This document shows positions 55,757 to 64,000 of a stretch of 64,000 nt of DNA, in pieces (position 1 is the first letter of the stretch; every line of letters begins with the position of its first letter). Source of the stretch: Massilia sp. YIM B02443 (GTDB lineage Bacteria; Pseudomonadota; Gammaproteobacteria; Burkholderiales; Burkholderiaceae_D); assembly GCF_030411955.1 (NCBI RefSeq), contig NZ_JASNRA010000008.1, positions 96,253 to 160,252 on the forward strand. Reading direction: 5' to 3'. The position numbers were made by a program, and so were the translations under genes. The notes under the pieces are model-generated. The model saw nothing but the letters and a program-made list of their open reading frames with translations. It made no database searches and was not told the origin of the DNA.

Positions 55757-58531
55757 ATGGACAATACCCTGCTGCTCGTTGACGGTTCCAGTTATCTCTA
55801 TCGCGCCTTCCACGCGCTGCCCGACCTGCGCAGCCCGGACGGCTTCCCGACCGGCGCCATGCACGGCATGGTCAACATGCTGCGCCGCCTGCGCGCCGAC
55901 TTCCCGGCCGCCTACATCGCCTGCGTGTTCGACGCCAAGGGCAAGACCTTCCGCGACGACCTGTATCCCGAATACAAGGCCACGCGCGCGTCGATGCCGG
56001 AAGACCTGGGCAAGCAGATCGAACCGATCCACGAAGTGGTGCGCCTGATGGGCTGGCCGATCCTGATGGTCGAAGGCGTCGAAGCCGACGACGTGATCGG
56101 CACCCTGGCGGTGCAGGCCACCCAGCGCGGCATGAAGACCGTGGTCTCGACCGGCGACAAGGATCTGGCGCAGCTGGTCAACGACAAGGTCATGCTGATC
56201 AATACCATGACCAACGAGCGCATGGATGAAGCCGGCGTGCTGGCCAAGTTCGGCGTGCCGCCAAACCGCATCATCGACTACCTGACCCTGGTCGGCGACA
56301 CCGTCGACAACGTGCCGGGCGTGGCCAAGTGCGGCCCCAAGACCGCGGTCAAGTGGCTCAGCCTGCACGGCTCGCTCGATGGCGTGATCGAGAATGCGGC
56401 CAGCATCGGCGGCGCCGTCGGCGCCAACCTGCAGGCGGCGCTGGAGTGGCTGCCCAAGGGCCGCGAACTGATCACCGTGAAGACCGACTGCGACCTGGTC
56501 AAGCACGTGGTCTCGTTCGAGGAAACCCTGGTCGGCCGTCCCGAGGACGCCGAAGGCCTGCGCGACTTCTTCCAGCGCTACGGCTTCAAGACCATGCTGC
56601 GCGACCTGGGCGGCGCCCGCCCGAACGACGGCAGCGTGCGTCCGGCCGCCGGCAGCGCGCCGGGTGGCGGCCCATTGAATTCCCCCGAAGGTGCGCAGGG
56701 CACGCTGGCCGGCATGCCGGTCATCAAGGGCGAATACGAGACCATCCTCACCGACGAACAGCTGGACAGATGGCTGGCGCTGATCGACGCCGCGCCACTG
56801 ACCTCGGTCGACACCGAAACCACCTCGCTCGACCCGATGACGGCCGAAATGGTCGGCATCTCGCTGTCGGTGGAAGCGGGCAAGGGCGCCTACATCCCGG
56901 TGGCGCACCGCTACGCCGGCGCGCCCGATCAACTCTCGCGCGAGCACGTGCTGGAGAAAATGCGGCCATGGCTGGAAAACCCGGCCAAGCCGAAGCTGGG
57001 CCAGAACCTGAAGTACGACATGCACATCTTCGCCAACCATGGCGTGACCCTGAAAGGCATCGTGCACGACACGCTGCTGCAGTCGTACGTGTTCGAGTCG
57101 CACAAGCCGCACGACATGGACACGATGGCGATGCGCCACCTGGGCTACACCACGATTCCCTACGTCGACGTGTGCGGCAAGGGCGCCAAGCAGATCTGCT
57201 TCGACCAGGTCGAACTGGCGCGCGCCACCGAATACGCGGGCGAAGACTCCGACATCACCCTGCGCCTGCACCAGACCATGCTGCCGCACGTCGAAGAAAA
57301 CGCGGGCCTGACGCGCATCTACCGCGAGATCGAGATGCCGACCATGGAAGTGCTGCACAAGATCGAGCGCAACGGCGTCCTGATCGACAGCGCGCTGCTG
57401 GACGTGCAGTCGGGAGAACTGGGCAAGCGCATGATGGAGCTGGAACAGCAGGCCTATGAAGCGGCCGGCGGCCCGTTCAACCTCGGCTCGCCCAAGCAGA
57501 TCGGCGAGATCTTCTTCACCAAGCTGGGTCTCCCGGTGATCAAGAAGACCGCCACCGGCGCGCCGTCCACCGACGAAGAGGTGTTGCAGAAGCTGGCCGA
57601 AGACTATCCGCTGCCGAAACTCCTGCTCGAGCACCGCGGCATGTCCAAGCTGAAGTCGACCTACACCGACAAGCTGCCGAAGATGGTCAACCCGAACACC
57701 GGCCGCGTGCACACCAATTATGCGCAGGCGGTGGCGATCACCGGCCGCCTGTCGTCGAACGAGCCGAACCTGCAGAACATCCCGGTGCGCAACGCCGAAG
57801 GGCGCCGCATCCGCGAAGCCTTCATCGCGCCGCCGGGCAGCATGATCGTCTCTGCCGACTACTCGCAGATCGAGCTGCGCATCATGGCGCACATCTCGGG
57901 CGACGCCGCGATGCTGAAAGCCTTCGCCGAGGGCGAGGACATCCACCGCGCCACCGCCGCCGAAATTTTCGGCATCCCGGGCGACGAAGTGCAGAGCGAG
58001 CAGCGGCGCTACGCCAAGGTGATCAACTTCGGCCTGATCTACGGCATGAGCGCCTTCGGCCTGGCCCAGAACCTGGGCATCGAGCGCGGCGCCGCCAGCA
58101 ACTACATCGAGCGCTACTTCGCGCGCTTCTCGGGCGTCAAACAATACATGGACGAGACGCGCCTGCAAGCCAAGGCGCGCGGCTACGTCGAGACCGTGTT
58201 CGGCCGCCGCCTGTGGCTGCCCGAGATCAATTCCCCGAACGGCCCGCGCCGCGCCGGCGCCGAGCGCGCCGCGATCAATGCGCCGATGCAGGGCACGGCG
58301 GCGGACCTGATCAAGCTGGCGATGATCGCGGTGCAGGGCTGGATCGAGAGCGAAAAGCTGGGCACGCGCATGATCATGCAGGTGCACGACGAACTGGTGC
58401 TCGAAGTGCCGGACGCCGAACTGGAACTGGTGCGCGTCAAGCTGCCGGAACTGATGGCGGGCGTGGCCAGGCTGAACGTGCCGCTGCTGGCGGAGACCGG
58501 CGTGGGCAAGAACTGGGAAGAGGCGCACTGA
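55757..58531 (+). CDS. polA: DNA polymerase I
   Basis: The 924-residue enzyme has three domains. The N-terminal 5' nuclease (LLLVDGSSYLYRAFHALP; VSTGDKDLAQLV; YLTLVGDTVDNVPGV) spans residues 1-300. The 3'-5' exonuclease appears active (VDTETTSL; LGQNLKYDMHIF; AGEDSDITLRL), and the polymerase domain has motif A SADYSQIELRI, motif B RRYAKVINFGLIYG and motif C MQVHDELVLEV. ATG 55757 matches the family start; the frame upstream of it is not coding. It is divergent from the DUF2782-thrB unit. Confidence 0.97.
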   Translation: MDNTLLLVDGSSYLYRAFHALPDLRSPDGFPTGAMHGMVNMLRRLRADFPAAYIACVFDAKGKTFRDDLYPEYKATRASMPEDLGKQIEPIHEVVRLMGWPILMVEGVEADDVIGTLAVQATQRGMKTVVSTGDKDLAQLVNDKVMLINTMTNERMDEAGVLAKFGVPPNRIIDYLTLVGDTVDNVPGVAKCGPKTAVKWLSLHGSLDGVIENAASIGGAVGANLQAALEWLPKGRELITVKTDCDLVKHVVSFEETLVGRPEDAEGLRDFFQRYGFKTMLRDLGGARPNDGSVRPAAGSAPGGGPLNSPEGAQGTLAGMPVIKGEYETILTDEQLDRWLALIDAAPLTSVDTETTSLDPMTAEMVGISLSVEAGKGAYIPVAHRYAGAPDQLSREHVLEKMRPWLENPAKPKLGQNLKYDMHIFANHGVTLKGIVHDTLLQSYVFESHKPHDMDTMAMRHLGYTTIPYVDVCGKGAKQICFDQVELARATEYAGEDSDITLRLHQTMLPHVEENAGLTRIYREIEMPTMEVLHKIERNGVLIDSALLDVQSGELGKRMMELEQQAYEAAGGPFNLGSPKQIGEIFFTKLGLPVIKKTATGAPSTDEEVLQKLAEDYPLPKLLLEHRGMSKLKSTYTDKLPKMVNPNTGRVHTNYAQAVAITGRLSSNEPNLQNIPVRNAEGRRIREAFIAPPGSMIVSADYSQIELRIMAHISGDAAMLKAFAEGEDIHRATAAEIFGIPGDEVQSEQRRYAKVINFGLIYGMSAFGLAQNLGIERGAASNYIERYFARFSGVKQYMDETRLQAKARGYVETVFGRRLWLPEINSPNGPRRAGAERAAINAPMQGTAADLIKLAMIAVQGWIESEKLGTRMIMQVHDELVLEVPDAELELVRVKLPELMAGVARLNVPLLAETGVGKNWEEAH

Positions 58532-58619
58532 GGCTGCACCCATCATGGTGACAATGCGCGCATAACTCCCTCGACCGCGTCTGCTACTCTTTCCCGGTCA
58601 TCCTCGATCGGAAACCAGA

Positions 58620-59867
58620 GTGCTCGATTCAATGCAGCTGCGGGTCTTGTTCATGTGCGCAGTCATCGGCTGTGCCCAGGCCATGGCCGCCCCAGTGGTG
58701 TCCCAACCACTCGTCGTGCGCACCCAGGCGCAGTGGCAGGCGCTGCTCGCTTCAAATCGTGCAACCCCGCTCGATGCGCTGACGCCCTATGGCAAACAGG
58801 TCGTCACCGAGATGCTGTCCGCGTCGTTCCGCGAGGATGGCTTGCCCAGCCTGCCGAGCGGGATCCTGGTGCGTGAGCTGAACCGCGAAGAATTGCGCGC
58901 CGTGCTGGTCTTTCTCGACAGCGAAGCGTACTTCCCCATGCTCGAGCGCCAGCTGGTCGGCGCGCCGCTGCGCATGCCGCCTTCCGATGCCGTCGCGCGC
59001 GACTGGCGGCAGCTGGAGAACGCGCTCAGGTCCGCCGATCCATCGCCGCAATCTGCAAGCGCTACAACGCTGGCCTCGGACAAATCCATCGATACTTACC
59101 TGGCCCTGTTCGGCGACAGGATGCGCGAACAGCGCCTGCGCGCGCAGCCGCCGGGCGACTTGCTGCTGCTGTTCAACGCCGCCGCGTTCACCAATCTGGT
59201 CAATCCCGGCTCGCCGGCGTTCGCGCACCTGCTGCGCGTGCACCGCGAACTCGCGCGGCGTGGCGTCGATACCCGCCGCACGCTCGATGATACGGTGTTG
59301 CACGCCCTGATCGCGGCGCGCGAGTTCGGGCAGGCGCGCGCCTTCATCGCCCCCCATTCGCACCTGGCCCCGAACGCGGTGCCGCAGGTGGTCGATACGC
59401 TGGGCGCCGCATTCGCCGGCTGCAGCGTGTTCGACTACGACCGCGCCAGCCACACGCTCACGCGCAAGGATCTGCCAGTCGCCGCCGGCACCGAACTGGT
59501 GATGGTGGTCGACGTGCACTGCCAGCCTTCGCGCCGCGCGCTGGAGGCGCTACGCAACGATGCCGCCCTGCGCGCGCGACTGCAGCAGGCCGGGCTGACT
59601 ATCACCGTCCCGCCCGCAGCGCCGATCCCGTTCGGACTTGTCGCCGACTGGAACGCGGCCAATCCGGCGCTGCCCATGCATATCCCGTTCAGCCATCGCG
59701 AATGGGCCAGCGTCAACGTGCGCAGCGTCCCGATGTTCTTCCTGTTGAAGAACGGGCGCGTGGTCGATGAAGTGAGGGGCTGGCCGCCGGAAGGCAATGC
59801 GAACGCGCTGCGCGCGCTATTGGACGCCTACCCGGTCGTGCGCGAACATGCTCAGCGGCGGCATTGA
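58620..59867 (+). CDS. Secreted unknown protein with thioredoxin-like C-terminus
   Basis: The 415-residue protein has a signal peptide (LRVLFMCAVIGCAQAMA) and no recognised family. Its C-terminal 130 residues look like a thioredoxin fold (GTELVMVVDVHCQPSRRALEAL; the VRSVPMFFLLKNGRVVDEVRGWPPE segment with the cis-proline), but the active-site CxxC is reduced to one cysteine (HCQPS), so disulphide exchange is doubtful. The start is GTG 58620, with GGAA at good spacing; an ATG at 58632 is the alternative. Confidence 0.7.
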   Translation: MLDSMQLRVLFMCAVIGCAQAMAAPVVSQPLVVRTQAQWQALLASNRATPLDALTPYGKQVVTEMLSASFREDGLPSLPSGILVRELNREELRAVLVFLDSEAYFPMLERQLVGAPLRMPPSDAVARDWRQLENALRSADPSPQSASATTLASDKSIDTYLALFGDRMREQRLRAQPPGDLLLLFNAAAFTNLVNPGSPAFAHLLRVHRELARRGVDTRRTLDDTVLHALIAAREFGQARAFIAPHSHLAPNAVPQVVDTLGAAFAGCSVFDYDRASHTLTRKDLPVAAGTELVMVVDVHCQPSRRALEALRNDAALRARLQQAGLTITVPPAAPIPFGLVADWNAANPALPMHIPFSHREWASVNVRSVPMFFLLKNGRVVDEVRGWPPEGNANALRALLDAYPVVREHAQRRH

Positions 59868-59900
59868 TATCATTTTGGTTGATAAGGATGGAGCAGGGAC

Positions 59901-60065
59901 ATGAAACATTTTTTGAGCACGGCGCTCGGCACCGCGACAGGCACCCTGATCTATACAGGCTTGCTCAGTAGTGCGCAGCAACCCGAGTGGGGGCGCGCGC
60001 TTGCCGTCGGCATCGTGTGCGGTCTCGGTTCGCTTGCCTGGTCGCGCAAGAAGAAAACGGCCTGA
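59901..60065 (+). CDS. Small membrane protein, 54 residues
   Basis: A short gene encodes MKHFLSTALGTATGTLIYTG at the N-terminus, with one or two hydrophobic segments (the second is ALAVGIVCGLGSLAW) and a basic end SRKKKTA. GGAGCAGGG lies 6-14 bases before the ATG. Codon use fits the genome and the hydrophobic pattern is regular, so it is probably real. No family was recognised. Confidence 0.6.
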   Translation: MKHFLSTALGTATGTLIYTGLLSSAQQPEWGRALAVGIVCGLGSLAWSRKKKTA

Positions 60066-60461
60066 GAGGCGTGTCATGGCTTCGCGATACCTGAAGGCGC
60101 GACACTGGCGCCTTGACGCAGCGCCTTGTTGCACTGCAAAATACCGGCCATGATCGCACCGCGCCCAATGTGCCAGCCACCAGTTCACGCTCCCGTCAGC
60201 GTGGAATGGGCGCGCTTTGTCCAGAACATCCTGGAAGCGGTATCTTTCCCTGGCTCCGAACTGCCTCGCGGGTATTTTTGCTCGGTTACCCCGCCCTGAT
60301 CCTTCCCGTTCCCCGCTGACCATCATGGCTGGATGTCGTCGATGCGACACCGGCTTTCTTGCGTCGGCTCGTCGCCGGCAGCGCCGCCTGGCGCCGCCCG
60401 GATCGCTCATCCATTTGCATTCTGCCCGTCGATCGCCGGATCCGGGCCGGGAAGGACCCCT
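60066..60461. other. 396-bp intergenic region before the SulP gene
   Basis: No convincing gene was found. A hairpin AAGGCGC-GACACTG-GCGCCTT (60094-60114) follows the 54-residue gene and lacks a U-tract. The rest shows no promoter with both boxes; GAAGGA just before 60462 is the SulP ribosome binding site. Confidence 0.4.
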
Positions 60462-61940
60462 ATGTCTCTACAAACAATTCGCCAGGAGTGGCTCTCGAAT
60501 ATCCGCAACGATCTGCTGGCGGGCCTGGTGGTCGCGCTGGCCCTGATCCCGGAAGCCATCGCCTTTTCCATCATCGCCGGCGTCGACCCCAAGGTCGGCC
60601 TGTACGCCTCGTTTTCCATCGCCACGCTGATCGCCTTCGTCGGCGGCCGGCCGGGCATGATCTCGGCCGCCACCGGCGCGATGGCGCTGGTCATGGTCAG
60701 TCTGGTCAAGGAGCACGGCCTGGACTACCTGCTGGCCGCCACCATCCTGGCCGGCGTGCTGCAGGTTGCCGCGGGCTGGGTCGGCCTGGGCCGACTGATG
60801 CGCTTTGTCTCGCGCTCGGTGGTCACGGGCTTCGTCAATGCGCTGGCGATCCTGATCTTCCTGGCCCAGCTGCCGGAACTGACGGGCGTGACGTGGCACG
60901 TGTATGCGATCACCGCGGCCGGCCTGGCCATCATCTACGGCCTGCCGCGCCTGACGCGCGCCGTGCCTTCGCCGCTGGTGGCGATCGTGGTGCTGACCGC
61001 GGCGTCGATCGCGCTCGGGCTGGACGTGCGCACCGTGGGCGACATGGGCCAACTGCCGGACAGCCTGCCGTCGTTCCTGCTGCCCGACGTGCCGTTCAAC
61101 CTCGACACCCTGGCGACGATCCTGCCGTATTCGGTCACGCTGATGGTCGTCGGCCTGCTCGAATCGCTGATGACGGCCACCATCGTCGACGACCTGACCG
61201 ATACTCCCAGCGACAAGAACCGCGAATGCGTCGGCCAGGGCCTGGCCAACATCGCCACCGGTTTCATCGGCGGCATGGCGGGCTGCGCGATGATCGGCCA
61301 GTCCGTGATCAGCGTGAAGTCGGGAGGGCAAGGACGCCTGTCGACGCTGACGTCCGGTGTGGTGCTGCTGGTACTGGTGGTGTTCTTGGGCGAATGGGTG
61401 CAGCGCATCCCGATGGCTGCACTGGTGGCGGTCATGATCATGGTGTCGATCGGCACCTTCAGCTGGACTTCGCTGCGCGACCTGCGCGCCAATCCGGTCA
61501 GCTCGAGCGTGGTGATGCTGGCCACCGTCGTCGTTACGGTCGCCACCCACGACCTGGCCAAGGGCGTGCTCACCGGGGTGCTGCTGTCGGGCGTGTTCTT
61601 CGCCCAGAAGGTCGGCCGCATGCTGTCGGTAAGCGTGCACGACGGGGAGGACGGCCGCGTGCGCCGCTACCGGGTCGCCGGCCAGGTATTCTTTGCCTCG
61701 GCCGACCAGTTGTTCCACGCGTTCGACTACGGCGGCGTGCCGCAGCACGTGCACATCGATGTCAGCCACGCCCACTTCTGGGACATCACCGCGGTCGGCG
61801 CCCTGGACAAAGTGGTGTTCAAGCTGCGCCGCGCCGGCGCGACGGTCGAGGTGCATGGCCTGAACGAAGCCAGCGCCATGATGATCGACCGCTTCGCCGT
61901 GCACGACAAGGAGGGGGGCGTGCTCGCGCCCGGGCACTGA
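60462..61940 (+). CDS. SulP family anion transporter with STAS domain
   Basis: The 492-residue inner-membrane protein has the SulP transport core of many helices ([78 protein letters not shown]) and a cytoplasmic STAS domain at about residues 385-485 ([22 protein letters not shown]). SulP proteins move sulfate, bicarbonate or other anions; substrate is not evident. ATG 60462 follows GAAGGA and gives the normal N-terminus. Confidence 0.94.
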   Translation: MSLQTIRQEWLSNIRNDLLAGLVVALALIPEAIAFSIIAGVDPKVGLYASFSIATLIAFVGGRPGMISAATGAMALVMVSLVKEHGLDYLLAATILAGVLQVAAGWVGLGRLMRFVSRSVVTGFVNALAILIFLAQLPELTGVTWHVYAITAAGLAIIYGLPRLTRAVPSPLVAIVVLTAASIALGLDVRTVGDMGQLPDSLPSFLLPDVPFNLDTLATILPYSVTLMVVGLLESLMTATIVDDLTDTPSDKNRECVGQGLANIATGFIGGMAGCAMIGQSVISVKSGGQGRLSTLTSGVVLLVLVVFLGEWVQRIPMAALVAVMIMVSIGTFSWTSLRDLRANPVSSSVVMLATVVVTVATHDLAKGVLTGVLLSGVFFAQKVGRMLSVSVHDGEDGRVRRYRVAGQVFFASADQLFHAFDYGGVPQHVHIDVSHAHFWDITAVGALDKVVFKLRRAGATVEVHGLNEASAMMIDRFAVHDKEGGVLAPGH

Positions 61941-61964
61941 GCGCCCGCCGTTCCTTGGCGCTGT

Positions 61965-62438
61965 CTAGGTGCTGCCTTGCGGCGCCAGCCGCACAGCGCG
62001 CGCAGCGCCGGCGACATCTGGCGCGCGCTCGGGTAGTACAGGAAGAAGCCGTCGAACGGCGCGCACCAGTCGTCCAGCACGCGCACCAGGCGTCCGGCCG
62101 CCAGGTGCTCCGTCACCGCCGCTTCGATCACGTACGCCAGCCCGGCGCCGGCCAGCGCCGCCTTGACCAGCAGGTCGTGGTTGTCGAGCACCAGCGGCCC
62201 GCTTGTCGCGATATTGAGCACGCGCGCGTCGCGCTCGAATTCCCATTTGTACAGCGTGCGGCTGCCGCTGGCGCGGTAGCCGATGCAGGCGTGTGCGTGC
62301 AGGTCTTCGGGCGTGACGAGCGGCGCTGGGTTGCTGGCGAAATAGGCGGGCGAACCGACCACGATCGAGCGCAACCGGTCAGTCACGCGCACCGCGACCA
62401 TGTCCTGGTCCAGGCTTTCGCCAAGGCGGATGCCGCCA
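61965..62438 (-). pseudogene. LysR-type regulator remnant, C-terminal part only
   Basis: Reading the minus strand from about 62438, the sequence GGIRLGESLDQDMVAVRVTD and later GSPAYFASNPAPLVTPEDL, YKWEFERDARVLNI and LYYPSARQMSPALRALC match the effector-binding domain of LysR regulators from roughly residue 140 onward. The DNA-binding half is missing: similarity stops abruptly near 62438, where an SDR fragment on the other strand begins. Near the 3' end the frame shifts, so the usual stop (near 61965) is in another frame. The gene cannot make a working regulator. Confidence 0.85.
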
Positions 62439-62958
62439 CGGCCGCCTCGACATCGCCTTCAACAACGCTGGCGTCGAAGGCAAGTTCGCACCGATCGGCG
62501 AGTTGGACGAAGCAGACTTCGATGCCGTGGTGGCCACCAACCTGAAAGGCGCCCGGCTGTGCCTCAAATACTAAGTCGCGGCGATGCGCGCGGGCGGGCA
62601 GGGCGGGGCCATCGTCAACACTTCGTCCTGGCTGGCCAGGAGGCCGGTGGCGGGAGCGTCGGCCTACGCCGCCAGCAAAGCCGGCATCGACGCCATGATG
62701 CAGTCGGTGGCGCTGGAGGCGGGTCCGGAAGGCATCCGCATCAACAACGTCTACCCGGGCGTCATCGACACGCCGATGTTCTACCGCCTGGGCGACGAGC
62801 AGGCGCTGGCGCGCTTTGCCGCCGTCACGCCGCTGGGTCGCGCCGGCCAGCCGGCCGATGTCGGCGACGTCGCGGTGTGGCTCTCTTGCGACGAAGCGCG
62901 TTTCGTCACGGGGCAGAGCCTGATGGTGGATGGCGGATATACCCTCGCCGGCGCGTGA
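62437..62958 (+). pseudogene. Short-chain dehydrogenase remnant
   Basis: From about 62437 the plus strand reads HGRLDIAFNNAGVEGKFAPI, then the SDR core with a catalytic-type S-Y-K set (NTSSWLARRPVAGASAYAASKAGID), the usual INNVYPGVIDTPM and the end SLMVDGGYTLAGA. The N-terminal Rossmann cofactor-binding part (TGxxxGxG) is absent, and a TAA at 62572-62574 interrupts the frame after GARLCLKY, where family members have a glutamine- or glutamate-like codon. A 124-residue open frame remains at 62584-62958 but lacks NAD(P) binding. Confidence 0.85.
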
Positions 62959-63028
62959 GCGCAGCGCAGGCGGCTTGCGAGCGGACAGGGGCATGGCGCC
63001 GATCGCGGCGCCGGATTAAGATGGGCGC

Positions 63029-63292
63029 ATGAGCCATTTCTTCGCACGACTGTGCGTCATCGTCGGCACCGCCCTGTACGTCATCGCGGCGCTGATCGCG
63101 CTGGTGTACCTGCCCGGCGTCGTGCTCTTTTTCCGAGCGCCCCCGCTTGCGGCGCTGCTGATGACGCTGCTGATGGCTGCGCCGCCGCTGGTCGTGGGCA
63201 CGATACTACGGCGGGCTGGGCGCGCGGCGCCGCGTCCCTGGTACCGCGTGAAGGAAGGCAGGCTGGCCAGGCTCGATGCAGGCAGCGATTGA
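63029..63292 (+). CDS. Small membrane protein, 87 residues
   Basis: The product has two membrane helices (LCVIVGTALYVIAALIALVYLPGVVLFF and PLAALLMTLLMAAPPLVVGTIL) and a basic cytoplasmic tail (RRAGRAAPRPWYRVKEGRLARL). No family recognised. The ATG at 63029 has only a weak GGG-containing ribosome binding site. Codon use fits the genome. Confidence 0.65.
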   Translation: MSHFFARLCVIVGTALYVIAALIALVYLPGVVLFFRAPPLAALLMTLLMAAPPLVVGTILRRAGRAAPRPWYRVKEGRLARLDAGSD

Positions 63293-63371
63293 GGCGAGCA
63301 GCCGTCCGTCGCCGCGCACATTCCCCTGCCTCTGCCTGAACGAGCGTGAATCGCCGCCCGGACGGCCATCG

Positions 63372-64000
63372 TCAGGCCGCAGCCAGCGCCGGCGCCACGC
63401 GTTTCGCCAGCGCCGGCCGCGCCGTTGAACCGGAGGCGCCGGCGTCGGCCAGCTTGAACGCCGCCGCCACCTGCGCCAGGCGCGCCGCCTGTTCCTGCAT
63501 GCTGGCCGCCGCCGCGGCGGCCTGCTCCACCAGCGCCGCGTTCTGCTGCGTCATCTGGTCCATCTGGGTCACGGCCACGTTCACCTGGTCGATGCCGGCG
63601 CGCTGCTCCTGGCTGGCGCTGGTAATCTCGGCCATCATGTCGGTGACGCGTGCCACGCTCGACACCACGTCGCCCATGGTGGCGCCGGCCTGCTGCACCA
63701 GCGTGGTCCCGGCATTCACCTGGGTCATCGAGTCGCCGATCAGGGTCTTGATTTCCTTGGCCGCGCTGGCCGAGCGTTGCGCCAGGTTGCGCACCTCGGC
63801 CGCCACCACGGCGAAGCCGCGTCCCTGTTCGCCGGCGCGCGCCGCTTCCACCGCCGCGTTCAGCGCCAGGATATTGGTCTGGAAGGCGATGCCGTCGATC
63901 ACGCCGGTGATGTCGGCGATCTTGCGCGCCGAGGCGTCGATCGAGCCCATGGTGTCGACCACCTGGCCGACGATGGCGCCGCCGCGCTCGGCCACTTCGG
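63372..64000 (-). CDS. Methyl-accepting chemotaxis protein, C-terminal part; 5' end outside window
   Basis: The frame is open to the window edge, and about 209 residues are visible. The highly conserved signalling tip that contacts CheA and CheW is present ([50 protein letters not shown]), followed by the returning coiled coil with [23 protein letters not shown], typical of class III chemoreceptors. The sensor domain and membrane helices lie outside. No CheR-binding pentapeptide is visible at the C-terminus ([14 protein letters not shown]). Confidence 0.95.
   Translation of the reverse strand, partial: EVAERGGAIVGQVVDTMGSIDASARKIADITGVIDGIAFQTNILALNAAVEAARAGEQGRGFAVVAAEVRNLAQRSASAAKEIKTLIGDSMTQVNAGTTLVQQAGATMGDVVSSVARVTDMMAEITSASQEQRAGIDQVNVAVTQMDQMTQQNAALVEQAAAAAASMQEQAARLAQVAAAFKLADAGASGSTARPALAKRVAPALAAA

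Noticed and set aside
55541..58546. 1001-residue minus-strand frame opposite polA
   Set aside because: Shadow of polA with His/Gln/Arg-rich composition.
59817..60410. Minus-strand frame overlapping the 54-residue gene
   Set aside because: Arg-rich translation typical of an antisense frame, with no start signal; the plus-strand 54-residue gene has a ribosome binding site and a regular hydrophobic pattern.
62437..62958. Functional SDR gene starting at 62584
   Set aside because: The remaining 124 residues lack the cofactor-binding half, and the upstream part is in frame but cut by a stop, so it is treated as a pseudogene.

Overview
The window is high-GC, densely coded bacterial chromosome. Gene content and order (purH-ruvC-ruvA-ruvB; polA next to a DUF2782 gene and thrB; a TPP-riboswitch thi operon) point to a betaproteobacterium of the Oxalobacteraceae, most like Massilia/Telluria or a close relative. 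This assignment comes from family knowledge and gene order; no database search was run. No rRNA, tRNA, CRISPR array, complete insertion sequence or prophage was seen.

Layout. 1-3820: 3' part of purH, a palindromic repeat element, then ruvCAB. 3929-7498: a secreted amidohydrolase fused to a CIA30-like domain, followed at once by a DesK/DesR-type two-component pair. 7522-9909 (minus): two paralogous small membrane proteins, an SMR efflux pump, a DUF2147 protein and a 64-residue protein. 10061-14405: an AGCS symporter, a MarR-GNAT fusion regulator, and a TetR regulator divergent from an MBL-fold hydrolase across a 19-nt palindrome. 14633-16536: a lower-GC patch of small unknown genes, then a GAF protein with a degenerate receiver. 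16662-20797 (minus): a BlaI repressor, an M56 sensor peptidase fused to an M23 domain, and a TonB-dependent receptor in one operon behind two operator copies. 20949-23747: valS. 24086-26687: a metzincin-like protein and a small partner. 26694-31238: promoter, TPP riboswitch and thiC-thiS-thiG-thiD-thiE.

31277-36222: a K+-channel-like protein, a GNAT enzyme, an unknown protein, an ANTAR response regulator, glutathione-dependent formaldehyde dehydrogenase and a Met-rich secreted coiled-coil protein. 36226-39446: succinate CoA-transferase, bestrophin and an HpaR-like MarR regulator. 39507-41492: an unrecognised three-gene operon. 41698-46555: trehalose operon with a membrane-anchored OtsA, OtsB and a GH15 enzyme, closed by a good terminator. 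46724-49140: ankyrin protein plus two unknown genes. 49249-52970: SRPBCC protein, GFA protein and uvrD, which looks leaderless. 52984-53132: a dRS3-like palindromic repeat. 53144-58531: BPSS1780-like membrane protein, thrB, DUF2782 protein and polA. 58620-64000: a secreted thioredoxin-fold-like protein, a 54-residue protein, a SulP transporter, a deletion scar joining LysR and SDR remnants head to head, a small membrane protein and the 3' part of a chemotaxis receptor gene.

The best candidates for something undescribed are the BlaI/M56-M23/TonB-receptor operon with its paired operators, the sensor-domain trehalose-6-phosphate synthase, the metzincin-like protein with its partner, and the three-gene operon at 39507-41492.
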